NCBI RefSeq assembly: GCF_008831285.2
Contig: NC_045148.1
Coordinates: 3,784,001 to 3,848,000 of the forward strand
DNA length: 64,000 nt
DNA from: Nymphaea colorata
Taxonomy: Eukaryota; Streptophyta; Magnoliopsida; Nymphaeales; Nymphaeaceae
Direction of reading: 5' to 3'
Shown here: positions 57,841-64,000 of the stretch, in pieces
Layout: each line of letters opens with the position of its first letter
Numbering within the stretch: position 1 is the stretch's first letter
Translations under genes and position numbers: made by a program
The notes under the pieces: model-generated
The model's input: only the letters and a program-made list of their open reading frames with translations
Told to the model about the DNA's origin: nothing
The model's database searches: none

Positions 57841-57865
57841 ATATATATATATATATATATATATA
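57841..57865. repeat. (AT)n microsatellite
   Basis: About 12 AT units, read as Tyr-Ile repeats in open frames on both strands. Confidence 0.95.
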
Positions 57866-58979
57866 CCCTTGGTTGCAGGGACAACAGTTTCTGTCCGCGT
57901 GCACAAGTGTTTCTCCGCTGGGCATTTGATTGCGTAGACAATATGTTCAATTTCCTCTTGTCTAGTTCTTGCTTAAGTAATTGGACGGACGCGTTAAACA
58001 TATGTTTGGGTTCTCTCTTTCTCTACATTCAAATTATCTAAAGTTTTTTGTAATGAAAATGAGAACTTGTAAACACGTAAATATTCTAGAAATTGCAAAA
58101 GATAATGTCAACATCCTCTTTATGCAAATAAAGTCTTGGAAAGAGGTGGGAATAAGGGCTTACAATGTGTAAGCATGTTTTTGAACATTCCAGCAAAATC
58201 ATGGGGCAATCCAATCGTAGGGACGGAGCCGGGGGCATGCAGGCCCAGTCCCACCTCACAATTAAAAAAAAAAAACATTATGTAAAAATTTTGAAAAATG
58301 ATATTTTGATTCTTGTTAAATTTTAATGCAATCTCTTTATGAAAAATTTCTCACTTTATGAAAAATTTCTCACTTGGACCTTGATTTTCGTTTCATTTCT
58401 TTCTCACGCTAAAACTTCCTTCGGTGGTTGGCACAATGGCACGGCACTTGCTAAACCCACGGTGATATTTTCCTTTTTTTTCATTATTATTATTATTGTT
58501 GTTGTTGTATTTTCTTCCTGTTTCAAGGGTTGCGTAGTCTCCGATCATCTCCTTTGACGGCCCGCAACCCACGAGGCTGACGGCAGGCCAAAACCCTTTG
58601 AGCTCAATTTGGTTATCTTATTTTCTATTTTTTTTTTATTTTCTCCTCTTTTATTTTCTTCTCTCCTTTTTCTTTTTTCTGTTTTTGGTTAACCCGAGCG
58701 GACAAAGGCACCACCTTCCTGCACACCCCAGAAAGATAGGTGACTTCGCTAAATAATTCCATGACAAGGAAGATGAAGACTCTTATTCCTCTAATGTCGC
58801 TCCGAATGCCACTGGATTCCTTAATGGATTCAGAGATACCTTCGATCATAACTTAGGTGATTGAGTTCCCATTTATGACAGAGAAAGTAGGGAAAATAAT
58901 ATGAATGAAGAGGAAACAAGGGTGATAATGAAGAAGACAGAGCTATACTTAACGTAAGAGAGAGAGAGTAACAAGTTGG

Positions 58980-59392
58980 GATTTCAATGGATCTGATTTA
59001 AATTAGATATACACTTAGCCATATCCGTACAGATATATACACAGTATTTGAATTCAGATTGGAATATGAACAAAGAAAAGACATCTGAATCGGAATCTGA
59101 ACTCCAATTTCACATTCTAAATCTCATTTTTATCTTTATATCCAAATTTTGAACTGAATTTGATTGATTCTCAAAATGTAAGAGCATTAGTTGTATGATA
59201 TTTGTCTAAAAATAAATCATTTCAAATCTTACCGGATATTTATGTATATCCGAATCTGATCAGATGTTTTTCTTAAATCCAAATTCAATCTCATTTCTTA
59301 ATCGAATATCGATTTTTTTTCTACATCTGAAATTTTTTTTATAATGGTTAAGTTGGATATTTTATCTAACTCGGATATATTGACATCCCTAG
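58980..59392 (-). repeat. Dispersed repeat, inverted copy
   Basis: The right edge reads TTGACATCCCTAGTT, the inverse of the AGGGATGTCAA start at 40641. Both copies share, in order from that end, a poly-A/T-rich part, AATTTAAGAAA-like words, ACATCTGATCAGATTCGGAT and ACGTAAATATCCG-like words. The far end near 58980 is uncertain. Confidence 0.6.
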
Positions 59393-62050
59393 TTACCTGG
59401 CACATGCAGCAACAGAGAGCGTGACTGTGAGAGAAACAATGAGAGGGCTGCGCTTGAGAAGGTTTTAGATAAGAGGAACTCGCCTTTGCTTACAAGGTTG
59501 GTGCTGTTTCAGGTGAGTACACATTTTTGTGTTTCTGGATGATACAAGAATGCTCTGTCCTCAGTTTGTTTTTTGCTCGATGTTTGGTGGTGTCATATGA
59601 ACATGGCGTTCTTCGAACAGTACGTAACGGAAACCAAACACCATCTTAAAGAATTAATATTTTCAAAATAGTACCCCTTATCAAAAAAATTTCTAACTCC
59701 ACACTGCATGTCATCATCCTTATGGGATCGTAATGTAGGCGATGAGCAAGGGGATTGAGATTTCATGGGCTTACTTTTGAAACCGGTTTTCATTTTCTTT
59801 CTCATCATTAGTTTTTGTTATCAACAGTGTTTTGGGTTTTAGTGTTACAGTTGGAGACATGGTACGTAAAGCAGCTTTTCTCCTTCTCTCTCCCTCTCTC
59901 TTTCACAGCGCCACACTGATAAAGGACACACAGGTATGTGCAGGCACACACACATATACACGTACACACGCAGAGTGGTACAAGACTGCAGCAAGCTATG
60001 TCTGTCGATTGGCAGCTTAGAAAGCAACACGTGAAGGAGAGAGAGAGATGTCTGCAAATGCTGGAAATGAAAGTTCATTTGACGACGTTTAAGTGATTAA
60101 TTCAGCCAAAGAGTGGAGATGAAGACACACGAAGGATATCAACCGCTTAATTCATTGTCGATTTAGAAGTGGTCACACTACACCAGTCCGTAGCTGGTCC
60201 TCACCTTTCATCAATTTTAAATCTTGTGATACCTCAAAAGCAAGGGAATGTACTAACTTAGCGAGTGAATTTAAATATATTTATGCCGTTGCATCTGACA
60301 TTTGGTAGTTACATCCACGCAAATGAGAGAGCGTACCTCCATAGAGTATCATGTTTCAGGACCACCATTTAATTTACTTCTTTGCTGTACAAAAAAATTT
60401 AAAAAGTTGGCAGTTCTAAATCACGGCACCGTACAGTGTGCCTTAATAGTACTGTATGGTCGTGGCTACCAATTTTGAGAAGCAACTATATAGTTGTATT
60501 TGGATTATTGATTCACAAGTTAGGTCGATGGGCATAGTCGAAGCATATAAAGAGCTCACCAACTTGGTACTGATTTAGCTCTGGATTACCTTTAGGGAAA
60601 GGAAAGGGAAGGGGCATTGGCGCTCATTTGAGTGGTGGGATTAATTCTCATGTTAACCTGATTATTGATTTGCAAGATAAGAGACCGAGAAATCCTAGTT
60701 TAAAACCATTGGACCTCTTGATATATAAAGGAAGCATGTGGACCTGACATACGTTAATTGTTCAATAAGTAAACAGTTCCCAATCGCATCAAAAGTTTAA
60801 ACTAAAAAGAGAAGATTAAGAACGTAAGAAAAATGATGGCTAACATACATGAAAAAAATGACCTGGAGAATAGTGACTTTATCTCTCAAGAAAAGCTCGA
60901 AAGCGTGATACTAACAGGTGAATTGTGTCAAACCCATATTGGCATCATTAGATCAAGGGAAGGCGTTCTTGACTGTAAGACAATGTTCATATATTGCAGT
61001 TGAACTTTCTTGTTTTGTACGGCACAGAGAGACAAGATGTACAAATTATGTTCATTCCGACAGTGTGGTTTTGTTCAAATCAAATCAACTGTTTAAAGAT
61101 AGAAATACTGTCAAGCAACATAATATTTAAAACATTGTGATATGGAAAATGGCTCTATGGCATGAGCATAAACTAGCTTAAACGACAAAAATGAATTTTG
61201 TTAAAAGTCCGGTACAGATGCTAAGTTTTGAAAAGACCGCTGATCAGAACGAATCAACTTGAAAACTTGTTTTTCTATAAGTTAATTTCCAATGGACAGG
61301 ATTTTGTGCCTTTACAGATCTACGTCAAATGGACAATAACTACAGAGGGGCTTTCAAACATGACAAAAGATATCTTTCCACATCCGAAAGTTTTAATAAA
61401 GAGTTTTCAGAATTTTAATGAGAGAAAAGTGTTCGTCTTTGGAGACGTTTTTAATAACTTGACAGGTAACTAACCCTATGAGCTCATGATCCACATCACG
61501 GACATAATCGTCATCGACTACGTCGTTAGCATCACCCAGAAAAGTGTTGGCTCAGTTGCTAGCTGGTCCCATTGCCCTTTTACATCCCAAAGATGGCAGT
61601 AACAATCTTATCCTTTCGAACATAAACACATTATTGTGGGGGTGCGTACAAAAGTTTGAAGGCAAGAGAGAAAAACAAGGAGAAAAGGGAAGTATGGATA
61701 CATACGTCGTTTTTACGACGTCCTTTTGAGGTTCCCTCTCCACAAGGCCGTGGTAACTACTGGACCCTAGGCAATGTGAGAAGTGAATGTTGTCAATTCA
61801 ACACGAGAGTGACCGCTGAAGAGCGTGGCATTTGCTGCTCGCTGGCTAGATTCCTGCTCCTTTCTGCCAAATGGGTCAGCTCGTAGAAGCTCAGGAAGAC
61901 CACCAAGCTCCTCTTCTTCCTCCTCCTTCCTCTCTCCCTTTTCAGGATAAGCTCAGATTGATTAATACTCAGTATCACCACCACCACTACAACCACCACC
62001 AACAAAAGGACTTCACTATGGATCAGTGAGCCTCTTTTATCTCTCTCTCC
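59393..62050. other. Intergenic DNA upstream of the NAL1-type gene
   Basis: No gene recognised. There is a CA/AC run near 59945-59965. Part of the right end likely forms the distal promoter of the NAL1-type gene. Small open frames (for example 61228-61473, +) have no recognisable product. Confidence 0.45.
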
Positions 62051-62055
62051 CCCAT

Positions 62056-62063
62056 TATATAAG
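62056..62063 (+). promoter_or_regulatory. TATA box candidate of the NAL1-type gene
   Basis: TATATAAG follows a CT-rich tract and lies about 725 bp before the start codon. A leader with one intron would fit, using the TTGTATAG acceptor at 62761-62768, but the donor is not certain. Confidence 0.45.
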
Positions 62064-62781
62064 CAATAATGGTGTAGACACTGGAGGTTTATGTGGGTAC
62101 AGTGGTTCCTCTTTGCTACCACTGTGCAAGTGTTGCATCTTCTTGTTTTTTTAAATGTTTTCCTCCTCGTATGGATTGATGATGCTTCTTGATTTATGGA
62201 AAAGTGGTATCTTTGCTTGCATCTTTCTATGTCGGTTTCTGTTTTTAGTGCCGAGGTTTCACATGTTGAGGTTGAGGTTGAGTATCTTTTCTCTTTCTTC
62301 TTTTCCTTCTTGGTTTCATTTCTGCTATGAAATATGCCACGAAAATTTGGTCTTTGCGTTTCTGTTGTACTTCCATGGCGGTTCTCTGCGTTTTGCTTTT
62401 TTCTTCCAATTGGGTGTGTTCCGAAACGCTTGCGCTCCCCGGTGTAGCGTCAGTTTTTGAAACGCTAACTTGGGCATTTTCCTTTTCCCAGTTCTCTTGT
62501 CATTGCGAAAGGAGTTTTGGGTTTTTACTCTTATTTCTTCAACTTTTTTTAAGATCCTTTTTGTATGACTGCAAGTCAAGATCATAGCATGACACTTTAC
62601 CTTTTCCTTCCTCCTCTGAAGCCAAATGGATTACCTGCTGAGGTTTTCTTTTTCTTTCCTTTCTTCTCCGTCTCACTTGGGTGTCTCCTGCTATTTTGAC
62701 TTTTATGCTCTGGTCTATGTCATTCCAGTGTACATATTCTAAGAGCATCTGAAAATAGTCTTGTATAGGCCTCGTGAAGAA

Positions 62782-63533
62782 ATGGACAATAGTATATCTC
62801 TGGAGCTAGGGAGAAGAAACTCTAGTTCAACTCAGTCAGATGAATCATCTCTGGATCTTGAGCGAACTTACTGTGTTAATCAGTGTCTTCACTCGAATAG
62901 CCCACCACCACTCCAGGCAATTGCTTCAAGTGGCCAGCATTCTGAGGGCAATGCTGCCTACTTCCTATGGCCTACTTCTTCTAGATTGAATGATGCAGCT
63001 GAAGATAGGGCAAATTATTTTGGGAACCTTCAAAAGGGGGTGCTACCAGAGAACCTGGATCGATTACCCACCGGCCAACAAGCTACAACTCTTCTGGAAT
63101 TGATGACGATAAGGGCATTTCACAGCAAAATATTGCGGCGTTACAGTCTTGGCACTGCTGTTGGCTTCCGAATCAGGCAAGGTGTGTTGACAGATATACC
63201 CGCTATCCTTGTCTTTGTTGCACGAAAAGTGCACAAGCAATGGCTTAACCACATCCAGTGCCTTCCCTCTGCACTTGAGGTAAATGTCAGTCGAATCCTG
63301 ATTCATGACACAAACCGAAAGTTATCTATTGGCAAAATTTCTGCATGATTCTCTCTTAAATTTGCAACTGATAACTTTAACATGAGTAGGGACCAGGAGG
63401 CGTGTGGTGTGATGTGGATGTTGTGGAGTTTGCATATTATGGTGCTCCAGCGGCAACTCCTAAGGAACAGTTGTACAATGAGCTTGTAGATGGTTTGCGT
63501 GGAAGTGACCCAACCATTGGTTCAGGTTCCCAG
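62782..63533 (+). CDS. NARROW LEAF 1-type trypsin-like protein, 5' part
   Basis: Two coding exons open a gene of the plant NAL1 family (trypsin-like serine protease fold, linked in rice to leaf width, vein patterning and auxin transport). Exon 1 (62782-63279, 166 codons) starts MDNSISLELGRRNSSSTQSD and contains AAYFLWPTSS, RANYFGNLQKGVLP, LLELMTIRAFHSKILRRYSL and GTAVGFRIRQGVLTDIPAIL. A 110-bp phase-0 intron follows. Exon 2 (63390-63533, 48 codons) reads GPGGVWCDVDVVEFAYYGAP and ends GSGSQ before GTATAA. The start is the ATG after a serine-rich, poorly conserved N-terminus as in family members. The catalytic protease core lies in later exons outside the window, as none was found before 64000. 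Both exons are free of stops or frameshifts. The exact orthologue among the several NAL1-like genes cannot be fixed from this part. Confidence 0.92.
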
Positions 63534-64000
63534 GTATAACTTACAATTTCCTTTTCCGACACTTTCATGTTCACTAAATGTGACAATGGGCGTCTTCCCC
63601 TTAAGAAGGGTAGGGATGAAAGTCAACTTCATATCATGTAGTTGGCTTTATGTACATCTAGTCCTGCCTTGAAGCATTCTATTTTTGCAGATTTAGCGAA
63701 TGAGGAAATCTTTTAGTGCACAAAATGAGTGTCATCTTTTAAAGTGCTATGGTATCTTAACATTTGACCTATAGATTCATATTGTGATATGATATGGCTA
63801 TTTAAGTTGCTTCGATTGATCTTCTTAGATGCCAAACATGCCTTCCAGTCAAAAGTAGGAAGCTGCCATTGGTTGGCTTCTCAAGGCCTGCCAATCTAGA
63901 CATTGGATTCATTTCTCTAATTGTATGATTACACTCACCTTCGGAGCTGTACGAGGTAATTAACTGAGAAACAGTTAGTACATTGGAGAAATTTCTAGCC
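63534..64000 (+). other. Second intron of the NAL1-type gene, incomplete
   Basis: Starts GTATAACTTA right after exon 2 and runs to the window edge. I see no exon resembling the next expected part of the protein, so the intron is at least 467 bp. Confidence 0.7.

Larger units (their letters stand above)
54431..58979. other. AT-rich intergenic DNA with microsatellites
   Basis: No gene recognised. It contains TA runs at 54834-54873 and 57841-57865, a GA run at about 57760-57775, an A/T slippage tract at about 57332-57358, and a partial dispersed-repeat copy near 57060-57260. Frames at 55321-55575 (minus) and 55772-55987 (+) resemble no protein I know. Confidence 0.45.

Noticed and set aside
57816-58041. 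Tyr-Ile repeat peptides
   Set aside because: Produced by the AT microsatellite on both strands.
1-64000. A new multi-gene defence or metabolic cluster
   Set aside because: Apart from SPT16 and the NAL1-type gene, all recognisable coding sequence is transposon-derived or broken. No set of neighbouring intact genes was seen.

Overview
This window is flowering-plant nuclear DNA. The evidence is GT-AG introns with pyrimidine-rich 3' ends, a plant-type SPT16, a NARROW LEAF 1-type gene, Ty1/copia retrotransposons primed by initiator tRNA-Met, plant hAT and Harbinger/Tourist-type elements, and AT-rich intergenic DNA with many CT/GA microsatellites. I cannot name the species from sequence alone.

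Two genes look alive. SPT16, the large FACT histone-chaperone subunit, is at 19518-22700 on the + strand: an intronless 1060-codon frame behind a TATA box at 17395 and a 5' leader with two introns. At the right edge a NAL1-type trypsin-like protein gene starts at 62782 on the + strand; its first two coding exons are present and the rest lies beyond 64000.

The rest is transposon-rich intergenic DNA with decayed gene copies. Left part (1-17 kb): a possible LTR-retroelement end (about 560-1070), a 56-bp inverted repeat (3283-3416), a Harbinger-type element (3610-4864), an AT-rich stretch, an unidentified two-exon relic (9647-10557, minus), a frameshifted TOC1/PRR1 clock-gene pseudogene (10975-12210, minus) and a hAT element with exact 8-bp target duplications (14884-15438). 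Middle (27-41 kb): an unidentified terminal exon (27544-27712, minus), a hAT element (28506-29030), and a three-level nest. In the nest, copia A (+, 29036-40641) is split by copia B (minus, 30730-37286) with an exact ATTTT duplication, and copia B is split by a 1.76-kb Harbinger-type element (33156-34912) with a TTA duplication. A small MITE (39842-39998) also sits in copia A. Right part (41-62 kb): simple and tandem repeats, a beta-galactosidase (GH35) pseudogene that keeps its introns (45936-47285, +), further unidentified exon relics (49180-49545 minus; 51424-52115 +), a third copia fragment (52920-53520) and a dispersed repeat family rich in ATCCGAAT-like words.

The genes do not form a functional cluster. 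SPT16 and the NAL1-type gene are about 40 kb apart on the same strand, separated by transposons and relics. I found no CRISPR array, rRNA, tRNA or convincing novel multi-gene system. The most informative observations are the two recognisable unprocessed pseudogenes, the ordered transposon nest, a hairpin that would pair fully (with three G-U wobbles) only in a minus-strand transcript, and a two-codon upstream ORF in the spliced SPT16 leader.
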